Shown here piece after piece: positions 1 to 5,718 of a stretch of 10,316 nucleotides of DNA. The position numbers were made by a program, and so were the translations under genes. How positions within the stretch are numbered: the stretch's first letter is position 1; each line of letters begins with the position of its first letter. Origin of the DNA: an uncultured Alcaligenaceae bacterium (GTDB taxonomy: Bacteria; Pseudomonadota; Gammaproteobacteria; Burkholderiales; Burkholderiaceae_B); assembly GCA_937908115.1 (NCBI GenBank), contig CALEQZ010000024.1, positions 1 to 10,316 on the forward strand, read 5' to 3'. Under the pieces are notes generated by a model. The model had not been told where the DNA came from and did no database searches. It saw only the letters and a list, made by a program, of their open reading frames with translations.

Positions 1-54
1 AGCAGCTGACTCTTAATCAGTAGGTCCAAGGTTCGAATCCTTGACGGCCCACCA
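1..54 (+). tRNA. tRNA-Lys(CTT), 3' part, cut by window edge
   Basis: The anticodon arm pairs GCTGA with TCAGT around loop CTCTTAA, giving anticodon CTT (codon AAG, lysine). The T-arm is CAAGG-TTCGAAT-CCTTG. The 3' acceptor strand ACGGCCC is followed by discriminator A and an encoded CCA ending at 54. The 5' half lies outside the window. Bases 6-54 double as attL, so insertion left the tRNA body intact on this side. Confidence 0.93.
6..54 (+). repeat. attL: 49-bp direct repeat, copy 1
   Basis: Identical base for base to 10091-10139. It covers the anticodon arm, variable loop, T-arm and acceptor 3' strand with CCA. Identity ends at 5/10090 on one side and 55/10140 on the other. The imperfectly symmetric anticodon arm CTGACTCTTAATCAG is the likely integrase core site, because tRNA-targeting tyrosine recombinases commonly cross over in the anticodon or T arm. 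Confidence 0.95.
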
Positions 55-71
55 AATTCTGCTGATAGATC

Positions 72-106
72 AAGGGCTTGCGAGTGATCGCAGGCCCTTT
101 TTCTTT
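72..106 (+). terminator. Intrinsic terminator after tRNA-Lys, supplied by the element
   Basis: Arms 72-83 and 88-99 form a 12-bp stem with one G-T wobble and loop GTGA. A T-run (98-102) and CTTT follow. It lies just inside the element, so it replaces the host terminator that insertion displaced to 10147-10180. Its right arm and T-tract share 17 bp with the hairpin at 394-423. Confidence 0.85.
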
Positions 107-119
107 GCCCTGCCCGGCC

Positions 120-137
120 GTGTACTGCCTGTGTACT
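120..137 (+). repeat. Left-end GTGTACT pair, candidate integrase arm-type sites
   Basis: GTGTACT occurs at 120-126 and again at 131-137, an 11-bp period (one helical turn). A matching pair with the same 11-bp period lies inside the other end at 9953-9970 (GTATACT, GTGTACT). Paired short direct repeats inside both att sites are what arm-type binding sites of a tyrosine integrase look like. The binding function is inferred. Confidence 0.5.
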
Positions 138-153
138 AGTTGGCGCCCAAAGT

Positions 154-177
154 AAAAAAGGCCGCCTTTCGGCGGCC
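154..177 (-). terminator. Intrinsic terminator downstream of the tRNA-Thr-like gene
   Basis: On the minus strand GGCCGCC-GAAA-GGCGGCC forms a perfect 7-bp stem with a GNRA-type loop, followed by TTTTTT (154-159). It lies about 45 bp downstream of the tRNA-like gene at 221-294. It would also stop transcripts leaving the element toward host tRNA-Lys. Confidence 0.85.
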
Positions 178-220
178 CCCAAGGTCGTAATCCCTGTTCA
201 CTACAGTTGCGTCTTAGATG

Positions 221-294
221 AGCCCCCGGTGGGATTCGAACCCACAACCTGCCGTTTACGAGACGTGCGCTCTGTCCAGTTGAGCTACGGGGGC
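221..294 (-). tRNA. tRNA-Thr(CGT)-like gene carried by the element
   Basis: Read on the minus strand, the acceptor GCCCCCG (294-288) pairs fully with CGGGGGC (228-222). The D-arm is GCTC/GAGC and the T-arm GTGGG-TTCGAAT-CCCAC. The anticodon loop CTCGTAA gives anticodon CGT, read as Thr (codon ACG). G1-C72 and C2-G71 agree with threonine tRNAs. Two oddities stand out. The first two anticodon-stem pairs (27-43 C/C and 28-42 A/G) are mismatched, leaving a 3-bp stem. No CCA is encoded, whereas both host tRNAs here encode it. The gene lies inside the element, has a promoter-like sequence at 309-337 and a terminator at 154-177, and is probably transcribed alone. It may be a functional mobile-element tRNA, a decaying gene, or an att-site relic. 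Confidence 0.75.
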
Positions 295-308
295 GCCGAC
301 GCCAGTCG

Positions 309-337
309 AATGTATGGCTTGACATTTCGCTGGTCAA
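309..337 (-). promoter_or_regulatory. Promoter of the tRNA-Thr-like gene
   Basis: On the minus strand TTGACC (337-332) and TACATT (314-309) are separated by exactly 17 bp. The expected start site is about 8 bp before the tRNA 5' end at 294. A perfect inverted repeat CTTGAC-N9-GTCAAG (318-338) spans the -35 region and may be an operator or chance. Confidence 0.55.
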
Positions 338-354
338 GTATAAGTATGACCCCC

Positions 355-393
355 ACGAGACGTGCGACCACCCTAACGGGTGAGAGCTACGGG
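355..393 (-). pseudogene. Fragment of a second tRNA-Thr-like 5' half
   Basis: Bases 355-366 repeat 258-269 exactly (ACGAGACGTGCG, anticodon arm). Bases 384-393 repeat 282-291 exactly (GAGCTACGGG, acceptor/D-stem). Order and strand match the complete gene at 221-294. The gap between the blocks is 17 bp here and 12 bp in the complete gene, and it holds a different small hairpin (CACCC-TAAC-GGGTG, 369-382). No T-arm or 3' acceptor strand follows, so this cannot be a working tRNA. Confidence 0.5.
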
Positions 394-423
394 AAAGGGC
401 CAGCCGCGAGGTTGGCCCTTTTT
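394..423 (+). terminator. Strong hairpin with T-run downstream of the late operon
   Basis: Arms 394-405 and 410-421 pair over 12 bp (one G-T wobble) around a GCGA tetraloop. A T-run (419-423) follows on the plus strand. It lies just past the stop codon of the terminase nuclease gene. On that gene's strand only three T residues follow the stem, so it may end the late operon weakly. The better T-run faces the plus strand, where no gene is seen. It shares 17 bp with the terminator at 72-106. Confidence 0.55.
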
Positions 424-438
424 CTTTGCCTTCGTGCC

Positions 439-1122
439 TCAGATTTGCAGCGGCTGCACGATCGCCTCGCGCTCAATGCGCAGTCCATACACCGCCAGGC
501 CCACCGCGGTGAGCGTATCGTCGTGCCGCCCCTCCAGCGCGTTGAATGTGGCATTGCCGGCGGCCGTATACGACATGCGGAAATCCTGCAGCTCGCGGTT
601 GAATGTGGCGCGCAGCGGCAGCGCCTGCGGCACATGTAGGCGCCGGGTGTGCATCAGCGCCTGCAGGCGGCTGACCAGGTTGACCTTGGGCAGCGTGTAG
701 GCGCCATGCGGGCCGCGGCCTTCTTGGCCGTTGAAGGTGAGCACGGTCGGGCGCAGGTTCTGCAACCCTGCCTGGTTGAAGATGTCGAACACCGGCCGGC
801 CAACGCCGGTGTAGTCCATCCACACCGGCACACCTTCGTTGGGCAGGTTTGGATTGGCCAGGATGCGCTTGATCCGATGCGCCTGCAGCGTATAGGGCTC
901 GTTGAGCGGAGCCTGCTCGAGCACGCGCAGGTTGTAGACCGGCTTGGCGCACTCGGCGCGCATGTAGGCCAGCCGCTCCTGGTCGCCCGCGAGATCGCGG
1001 ACCAGGTAATCGGGCACCACCTCGCGCACCCGCTCGACCACCGCGATCGTGGTGGGGTCACGGGACTGGCCAAGGTCGACGCCTATCGCCACCCGGCGCT
1101 CTTCCATCGGGGTGAATCGCAT
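439..1122 (-). CDS. Terminase large subunit, nuclease half (split TerL)
   Basis: A 227-aa protein matching the C-terminal RNase H-fold nuclease of tailed-phage large terminases, which cuts concatemeric DNA during head packaging. All three acidic positions expected of the metal-binding site are visible: D16 in GVDLGQSRDPT, D103 in VWMDYTGVG, and D201/D202 in GRHDDTLTA. No ATPase motor is present; that half is encoded by the gene just upstream. The ATG overlaps the upstream stop codon (TAATG), and a GGAGG ribosome-binding site lies 7 nt before it (1130-1134), so separate translation is well supported. The two halves total 484 aa, a normal full TerL length. The frame stays open upstream of this start, but that stretch overlaps the ATPase gene and looks non-coding. 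The gene is last in the late operon. Confidence 0.85.
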   Translation of the reverse strand: MRFTPMEERRVAIGVDLGQSRDPTTIAVVERVREVVPDYLVRDLAGDQERLAYMRAECAKPVYNLRVLEQAPLNEPYTLQAHRIKRILANPNLPNEGVPVWMDYTGVGRPVFDIFNQAGLQNLRPTVLTFNGQEGRGPHGAYTLPKVNLVSRLQALMHTRRLHVPQALPLRATFNRELQDFRMSYTAAGNATFNALEGRHDDTLTAVGLAVYGLRIEREAIVQPLQI

Positions 1123-1895
1123 TACCAGGCCTCCAGGTTGGGGTCGGTCATGGCCTCGATCAGCTCGGAGCTGAAAAAGGCCTCTTCGGTGTCCACGAAC
1201 TCGCACAGGTACTCGCTGCGGAACTGCCACTCGCTCATGCCCTCGCGCTCTTCCTCCAGGAACTGCGCGGAGATGTGCGGGCACTGCTCGGCCGTGATCG
1301 TCGTGCGCTCCCAGGCATCGCCGCCGCGCTCCCAGCATTCGAAGAACCATCCACGCCGGCCATAGGGTGTGGTGAGGGCAATCATCTGCCCGGTGCGCGA
1401 GGCGGCCAGCATCGGCCGCAGGGCCGCGTATACGGTGTCGCTGACGCGGGCCGCCTCGTCGATGTAGACCGAGCGCGGGGCGCTGTAGCCGCGGATGTTG
1501 GCGTCGTTGTCGCCGGGCAGGGCCACCAGCTGCGCGCCGTTCTCCAGTTCCAGCTCCGTGTCGTTGTCCTTGACGATGCGCGGGCCGCCCTTGATACGTC
1601 GCAGGATCGCCCGGGCCTTCCTGAAAAGCAGCTTGGACTGGCGCAGCGTCGGGGCAATGATCAGGTACAGCCCCGGCTCGTACATCAGGCCGTGCGCACA
1701 CTTGGCGCCCACCACCGTCGACTTTCCGCCCTGCCGGTTGACCAGGATCAGCTCGCGCCGCGCCTTGCCGCGGAGCACCTCGGCCTGCCAGGGCGCCGGC
1801 TCGATCGGGTTTCCCTCTTCGTCTCGCGCGCCCTCCGTGAACACCAGCACCGGGTCGCCGGCGCGCAGGAAGTCAGCCGCCGCCGCGCTGGTCAT
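1122..1895 (-). CDS. Terminase large subunit, ATPase half (split TerL)
   Basis: A 257-aa protein with the motor domain of tailed-phage large terminases, which powers DNA translocation into proheads. Visible motifs in order are PWQAE (35-39, adenine-contact region), NRQGGKST (53-60, terminase-type Walker A), SVYIDEAAR (142-150, Walker B with catalytic Glu) and LTTPYG (174-179, coupling motif). It ends at the linker where the nuclease domain would normally continue in one chain. The start at 1895 (MTSAAAADF) overlaps the terminase small-subunit-like gene by 23 bp. I see no good ribosome-binding site there, so translational coupling is likely. A longer frame upstream exists but overlaps the neighbouring gene more deeply and looks like Arg/Ser-rich non-coding translation. 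Domain assignment is firm; whether the two halves assemble into one motor is inferred. Confidence 0.87.
   Translation of the reverse strand: MTSAAAADFLRAGDPVLVFTEGARDEEGNPIEPAPWQAEVLRGKARRELILVNRQGGKSTVVGAKCAHGLMYEPGLYLIIAPTLRQSKLLFRKARAILRRIKGGPRIVKDNDTELELENGAQLVALPGDNDANIRGYSAPRSVYIDEAARVSDTVYAALRPMLAASRTGQMIALTTPYGRRGWFFECWERGGDAWERTTITAEQCPHISAQFLEEEREGMSEWQFRSEYLCEFVDTEEAFFSSELIEAMTDPNLEAW
1130..1134 (-). promoter_or_regulatory. Ribosome-binding site of the TerL nuclease gene
   Basis: GGAGG on the minus strand, 7 nt before the ATG at 1122-1120, lies inside the last codons of the ATPase gene. A strong, well-placed site in the TAATG overlap indicates reinitiation to make a separate nuclease polypeptide. 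Confidence 0.75.
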
Positions 1896-2475
1896 TCGGC
1901 ACATGCTCGAGGATGCGGCCCGTGGGGATCGGCGCCGGGAGCTCAAGGGCTTCGACATGCGCGATCGCACGCGCCGCCGCCTGCATGGCCTCCGCTCCCA
2001 GCGGCCGGAGCTCGCGCACCAGCGCGGTGCGGATCGCGTGCCATTGGGGCGAGGCCACCAGGTTGAACTGCAGGTTGTTGATCGTGACGTGCGTGCCGTA
2101 CTCGTCCAGCAACTTGGCCATGCGATCGGTCGCCTTGCCGGCCTCCGCGATCGCAGCCCGCTCGCCGGCCCAGTCGCCGATGGCCAGGGCGCGGTCGGCG
2201 TTCGCGTACATGCGCGCGCGTTGCCAGGCGATGTTGTCGATCAGGCCCTTCCCCTCGATCTCGCGGATCCTCGCCAGCTCTTCGTCGCTGCGGCTGCCGC
2301 GCACGCACAGGCGCTGCAGCAGTTCCTGCGGCATGTGCTTGGTCCGGTGCCGAGACAGCTGCGAAGCGTCCAGCCCGTACTTGGCCCCCAGCACGCGGCA
2401 GGCGATGCCATTGGCCAGCCCGATCTCGATGGCCGCCCGGTCCGGGTGGTTGCAGGCGCTGCAGGGGCGGGCCAT
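1873..2475 (-). CDS. Terminase small subunit-like DNA-binding protein
   Basis: A 200-aa protein placed directly before the terminase ATPase. Near the N terminus it has a CxxC-H cluster (CSACNHPDR, residues 5-13). A helix-turn-helix-like stretch follows (about 23-47, containing GAKYGLDASQLSRHRTKH) of the kind common in prophage small terminases and their relatives. The rest is predicted mainly helical and acidic, fitting oligomerisation. Small terminases recognise the packaging site and hand DNA to TerL; satellites often carry their own to steer packaging to themselves. The ATG overlaps the tape measure stop codon (TAATG), with GAGG 5 nt upstream of it. The TerS call rests on position, size and the HTH. 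A different DNA-binding regulator is possible. Confidence 0.68.
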   Translation of the reverse strand: MARPCSACNHPDRAAIEIGLANGIACRVLGAKYGLDASQLSRHRTKHMPQELLQRLCVRGSRSDEELARIREIEGKGLIDNIAWQRARMYANADRALAIGDWAGERAAIAEAGKATDRMAKLLDEYGTHVTINNLQFNLVASPQWHAIRTALVRELRPLGAEAMQAAARAIAHVEALELPAPIPTGRILEHVPNDQRGGG

Positions 2476-4658
2476 TACGCCCTCGCCAACGCTTGCTGGA
2501 TCGCGCGGCCGGAAGCGGATGCGATCGCCCCGGCGCTGCGCCGGTCGATGTGGCCGGCCACATTGAAGTTCATGACCGGCGCCTGGTAGTGCGGCGTGCC
2601 GCCCGACGGTGCACGGCCGGAGGACAGCGCGGCCAGGTTGTCCCGACCGATGCGGCGCGTGGTGTCGGCGTCGAGCACGTACTCGCCGCGGTGCACGACA
2701 CCGGCCACCTGGTTGCGGGGGCCGTCGCCGGTGTAGCCGCCGCGCGCGAAGCCGAACGCGCTCAGCAGGCCGGCGATCCAGCCACCGCCGCCCGCGCCGC
2801 CACCGGAAGCACGCGCCGCGCCCTTCATCCAGTCGGTGAGTGCGTCGGCCCAGTCCTGCGCGATGTTCCGGAGGATCTGGCTGTTCAAGGAGTCCAGGAA
2901 TCCCTTGATCGCGTCGCCGGCGGACTCGGCGTTGGTGATCACGTCGTAGAGGCTGTCGGCGATGGTGTGGTTGAGCTCTTCCCAGTTGCGCTGGGCCTCC
3001 GCCAGCTGCTCGTTGGCCGTCAGAAGGCGATAGGTCTCGGCCACCTGCTCGCGCGTGGCGTCGACGCCGGCCAGCCGGGCGGCCGTGAGTCGCAGGTACT
3101 CGTCCCGGGTGGCGCCCAGGAGCTGGTTCTCGAACTGCAGGTCGGCGATGACCTGCTGCGCCGGCGTCAGCTGCTTCCGCAGGGCGTCCGCGTCGCGGTC
3201 GCGCGCCTGGGTCAGCAGTTCCTGCACGCGCGCATAGTCGGCCAGGGTGACCTCGCCGCGGGCGTAGGCCGCGTCCAGCTCGCCCATGTCGCGCTCGTGC
3301 TGGCGGATGACCTCGGCCATCGGCCCGGCCAGCTGCGCCTGCAGGTCGAGCATGCGGTCGCGCCAGTTGGCCTGGGCCTCGGCCAGCCGCTGGGCTTCCT
3401 CCAGCGCCTCGCGCAGGGAGTTGTCCCTGCGGAAATTGGGCAACTTGAAGTCACCGCCGCCGCCAAGCGCGCCCCAGTCGATCGTGAGCGGCTTGTTGCC
3501 GCTGGGCAGCACCGCTTCCACCGCCGGCAGGGTGATCTGCATGCGGCGATCGATCTCGGCCTGCAGTGGCGCCATCTGCGCCTTGAGGTCATCGATCACC
3601 TTCTGGTTGTCGAACCCCAGCTTGGCGCGGAACTTCCAGACGCCGGTCGGGTCGGCGTTGATCGCGTCGATTTCGCGCTGGTATGCGTTGATCTGGTCCT
3701 GCAGGAATTGGACCGTCTGCTTGTCCTGGGTCTTGAGCGCCTCGCTCACCTGGCCGATCTTGCCGATCAGGTCGGCAAAGGCGGTCGCCGCCGACGTGGC
3801 CCCGCTCACCAGCGCCTGGAAGCCGCTCTTGAACTGCGGCGAGTTGAGCAGGGTGGCCAGGTCGTCCAGTCGCGGCAGCAGCTCGCCGAGGGACTGGCGC
3901 CACAGCCCGTCCATGGTGAGCTTCATCTCGGCCAGCTTGCGGGTGATCCCTTCGGCGCCGGTCTGCACCTGGCCGTTGAGCGTGTAGCCCAGCTTGTCGG
4001 ACTTGGCGGCCATGCGGTCCAGGCCCTTGGCACCCTCGGCCAGCAGCGGCGCCAGCTTGGCGCCCTGCTCGCCGAACAGCTTCACCGCCAGCGCGGCGCG
4101 GTTGGTCGGGTCCTGGATCCTCGGGAACTGGTCCGCCACGTCGCGCAGGACGTCGTGCATCGGCCGCAGCGAGCCGTCCGCGTTCTTGGCAGCCACGCCC
4201 AGTTGGTCCAGCAGCCCGGCCTGTTCCTTGCCGCCCTTGGCCGCCTCGGTCATGAAGCGGGCGAGGTTGCGCATGCCGGCAGTCAGGTCCTCGACCGCCA
4301 CGTCACTGGCGCGGGCGGCGAACTCCAGGCGCGAGAACTGCTCGGCGGACACGCCCACTTCGCGCGAAGTGGCCAAGGTCTGCTTCAGGTCCTTGAAAGC
4401 GGCCCGCCACTGGCTCACCGCCAGCAGCGCACCGCCGGCGAACGCCGCGGCAAGCCCGATGCCAACCACCTGCAGTGGGCGCTTGAGCGATTCCAGGTCG
4501 CGCACCGCCGCCTTGACGTCGCGGGTCATGCCCTTGGTCGACTTGCCGACCTTGCTGGCCGCCTCGTCGGCTGCGTCGCCCAGGTTGTCGAGCTGGCGCG
4601 TCGCCTTGTCCACGCCCTGCGTGGTGACCTTGATTCCGAGCGTGGCGATGTCTGCCAT
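2475..4658 (-). CDS. Phage tail tape measure protein
   Basis: A 727-aa protein typical of prophage tape measure proteins, which set tail length and are ejected with DNA into the host envelope. The N terminus (1-60) is helical and polar, followed by one hydrophobic segment (about 62-82). A long Ala/Gln/Glu/Leu-rich helical region (about 85-600) has the heptad-like coiled-coil character expected of this family. A Gly-rich linker (about 618-632) leads to the C-terminal signature ARGGYTGDGPRN...VVHRGEYVLDADTTRRIG (about 638-671) found in lambda-type tape measures. By the usual rule of about 0.15 nm per residue, it would suit a tail near 110 nm. GAGG lies 9 nt before the ATG. No tail tube, sheath, chaperone, baseplate or fibre gene accompanies it, so it could act only in a helper phage's tail. 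It sits 33 bp after the 251-aa gene and overlaps the TerS-like gene (TAATG). Confidence 0.87.
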   Translation of the reverse strand: MADIATLGIKVTTQGVDKATRQLDNLGDAADEAASKVGKSTKGMTRDVKAAVRDLESLKRPLQVVGIGLAAAFAGGALLAVSQWRAAFKDLKQTLATSREVGVSAEQFSRLEFAARASDVAVEDLTAGMRNLARFMTEAAKGGKEQAGLLDQLGVAAKNADGSLRPMHDVLRDVADQFPRIQDPTNRAALAVKLFGEQGAKLAPLLAEGAKGLDRMAAKSDKLGYTLNGQVQTGAEGITRKLAEMKLTMDGLWRQSLGELLPRLDDLATLLNSPQFKSGFQALVSGATSAATAFADLIGKIGQVSEALKTQDKQTVQFLQDQINAYQREIDAINADPTGVWKFRAKLGFDNQKVIDDLKAQMAPLQAEIDRRMQITLPAVEAVLPSGNKPLTIDWGALGGGGDFKLPNFRRDNSLREALEEAQRLAEAQANWRDRMLDLQAQLAGPMAEVIRQHERDMGELDAAYARGEVTLADYARVQELLTQARDRDADALRKQLTPAQQVIADLQFENQLLGATRDEYLRLTAARLAGVDATREQVAETYRLLTANEQLAEAQRNWEELNHTIADSLYDVITNAESAGDAIKGFLDSLNSQILRNIAQDWADALTDWMKGAARASGGGAGGGGWIAGLLSAFGFARGGYTGDGPRNQVAGVVHRGEYVLDADTTRRIGRDNLAALSSGRAPSGGTPHYQAPVMNFNVAGHIDRRSAGAIASASGRAIQQALARA

Positions 4659-4691
4659 GGCGCGATTCCTCAGGTGTGCTCGCGGGTCGCC

Positions 4692-5447
4692 TTAGGCGGC
4701 CTGGTCCCACTGGCCGCCCTTGTGCAGCTTGTCGGCCAGGTCGAAGTCGATGATCGAGCGGGTCAGCTCGGACAGGTTCTTGTCGGCGCGGGAGAACTGC
4801 TCGACCGCATCGCTCAGTTCGTCACGCTCGGCCACGATCTCCGGCGCCACTGCGCGCAGGTGCGCCTCGATGGCCTCCCGGTAGGCCGGCGCCTCGCTGG
4901 ACCAGCCCAGCGCCACCGCCGGGGCCGTGGCCACCGCACGCGGGTGCGCCTTGGCCAGGTCGGCGGCCTTGACCGGGTCTTTCTCGGCGCGGATCAGGGC
5001 GCGCACCTCGGCATCGATCTGGGCATCGCCGACGCTAGTGGGCGGCTTGCGCGCGTCCCTCATGCGCTCCCGCAGCCACTGCCCGCGCTGCTCTGCCTCG
5101 GCCATCAGTGCGTTGGCCTCGATGTCGATGTCCGACAGGTGGCCCTTGGCGCTCTGGGCGCTGCGCAGGAACGCGGTGGTCGGATCCACCGACTTGTCGG
5201 CCAGGCTGCGCGCGTGGGCGGTGTGGATGCCCAGCCACGTGCGCTCGCATCGCTGCGCGTGGGCGACCAGGCGCCGGCCAAGGTCGGTCTGCGGCGGCGG
5301 CGCATAGGGGTTGCTCTCGTCCTCCGCGTCCAGGTTGAGCCGGGGGCCGAACCTGCCCCGCAGGGCCGCGGGAGTCAGGTCGGTGTCCTCCAGCTTCTGG
5401 CGCGCCGCGGCGGGAAGGTTTCGGTAGAGGTCGGGGGGCAGCGGCAT
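4692..5447 (-). CDS. Unknown 251-aa protein, first gene of the late operon
   Basis: I do not recognise this protein. The first 55 residues are Pro-, Leu- and Asp-rich (PLPPDLYRNLPAAARQKLE near the start, YAPPPQTDLGRR near residue 50). The remainder is long, charged, Ala-rich helix with no visible catalytic motif, signal peptide or membrane segment, suggesting a helical structural, scaffold-like or adaptor protein. AAGGA lies 6 nt before the ATG, supporting this start. It is the first gene after the 365-bp control region and lies 33 bp before the tape measure gene, so it is probably co-expressed with tape measure and terminase. A tail-assembly or head-remodelling role would fit the neighbourhood but is a guess. 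Codon use matches the neighbours. Confidence 0.8.
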   Translation of the reverse strand: MPLPPDLYRNLPAAARQKLEDTDLTPAALRGRFGPRLNLDAEDESNPYAPPPQTDLGRRLVAHAQRCERTWLGIHTAHARSLADKSVDPTTAFLRSAQSAKGHLSDIDIEANALMAEAEQRGQWLRERMRDARKPPTSVGDAQIDAEVRALIRAEKDPVKAADLAKAHPRAVATAPAVALGWSSEAPAYREAIEAHLRAVAPEIVAERDELSDAVEQFSRADKNLSELTRSIIDFDLADKLHKGGQWDQAA

Positions 5448-5495
5448 GGCTGGTCCTTAGGGGGTTGGCGCATTCGCGCGTTGCGGTATCGGGGC

Positions 5496-5507
5496 ACTGT
5501 CGACAGT
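5496..5507. promoter_or_regulatory. Perfect 12-bp palindrome, candidate late-operon operator
   Basis: ACTGTCGACAGT is a perfect palindrome about 50 bp upstream of the late operon start codon. It overlaps the possible -10 box at 5503-5508, as expected of a site bound by a dimeric regulator. The regulator is unknown. Confidence 0.4.
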
Positions 5508-5531
5508 AGTTAGTACGCTGAAAGTATTCAA
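5503..5531 (-). promoter_or_regulatory. Candidate late-operon promoter
   Basis: On the minus strand TTGAAT (5531-5526) and TACTGT (5508-5503) are 17 bp apart, upstream of the gene starting at 5447. The -35 matches four of six consensus bases and the -10 only three. An activator-dependent promoter, or one elsewhere in the region, remains possible. Confidence 0.3.
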
Positions 5532-5572
5532 TTGAGCATCACTGCGCTTTTCCTGCTGTTTTCTTGCATAAG

Positions 5573-5591
5573 CCCACTGATTAGGAATCAG
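5573..5591 (-). repeat. att-core-like sequence inside the element
   Basis: Read on the minus strand these 19 bases match attL bases 6-24 at 16 of 19 positions, and all three differences are transitions. The matching part is the tRNA-Lys anticodon arm with following bases. It includes a palindrome CTGATT-AGG-AATCAG (5577-5591, plus strand). It may be a fossil or secondary attachment site, an integrase-binding site, or an operator resembling a tRNA arm. Confidence 0.4.
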
Positions 5592-5718
5592 GATTCATGA
5601 TCGTCCAGCAGCTCCATACACCCCCGGATGGAGAGAAAAAATGGTCGAAAATGGCGCATAAGTCATTGATTTTACGTGCATTTCCTACGCCACCACCCCC
5701 TACCCCAGCGGTCATGCC

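Noticed and set aside
17..337. 106-codon minus-strand open frame at the left edge
   Set aside because: It spans the tRNA-Lys 3' end, two terminators and the tRNA-Thr-like gene, and contains tRNA-derived peptide runs. It is not a gene.
1123..1701. Upstream extension of the nuclease frame as a longer 420-aa protein
   Set aside because: The extension overlaps the ATPase gene in another frame and translates as Arg/Pro/Ala-rich sequence. The ATG at 1122 has a GGAGG site and starts right before the nuclease domain.
5496..5507. ACTGTCGACAGT as a LexA (SOS) box
   Set aside because: The E. coli-type box needs CTGT-N8-ACAG; here the half-sites are only 2 bp apart. Nearby TTAGTAC resembles only half of Xanthomonadales-type LexA motifs.
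2493..5513. 1006-codon open frame on the plus strand opposite the tape measure and the 251-aa gene
   Set aside because: It is a high-GC antisense frame. The translation is Arg/Gly/Leu/His-rich without domain features, while the opposite strand encodes a recognisable tape measure with ribosome-binding sites.
5612..5633. Inverted repeat CTCCAT-N10-ATGGAG beside an A-run, as a terminator
   Set aside because: The A/T-run is on the wrong side of the hairpin for minus-strand transcription, and there is no plus-strand gene. The stem is only 6 bp and may be chance.
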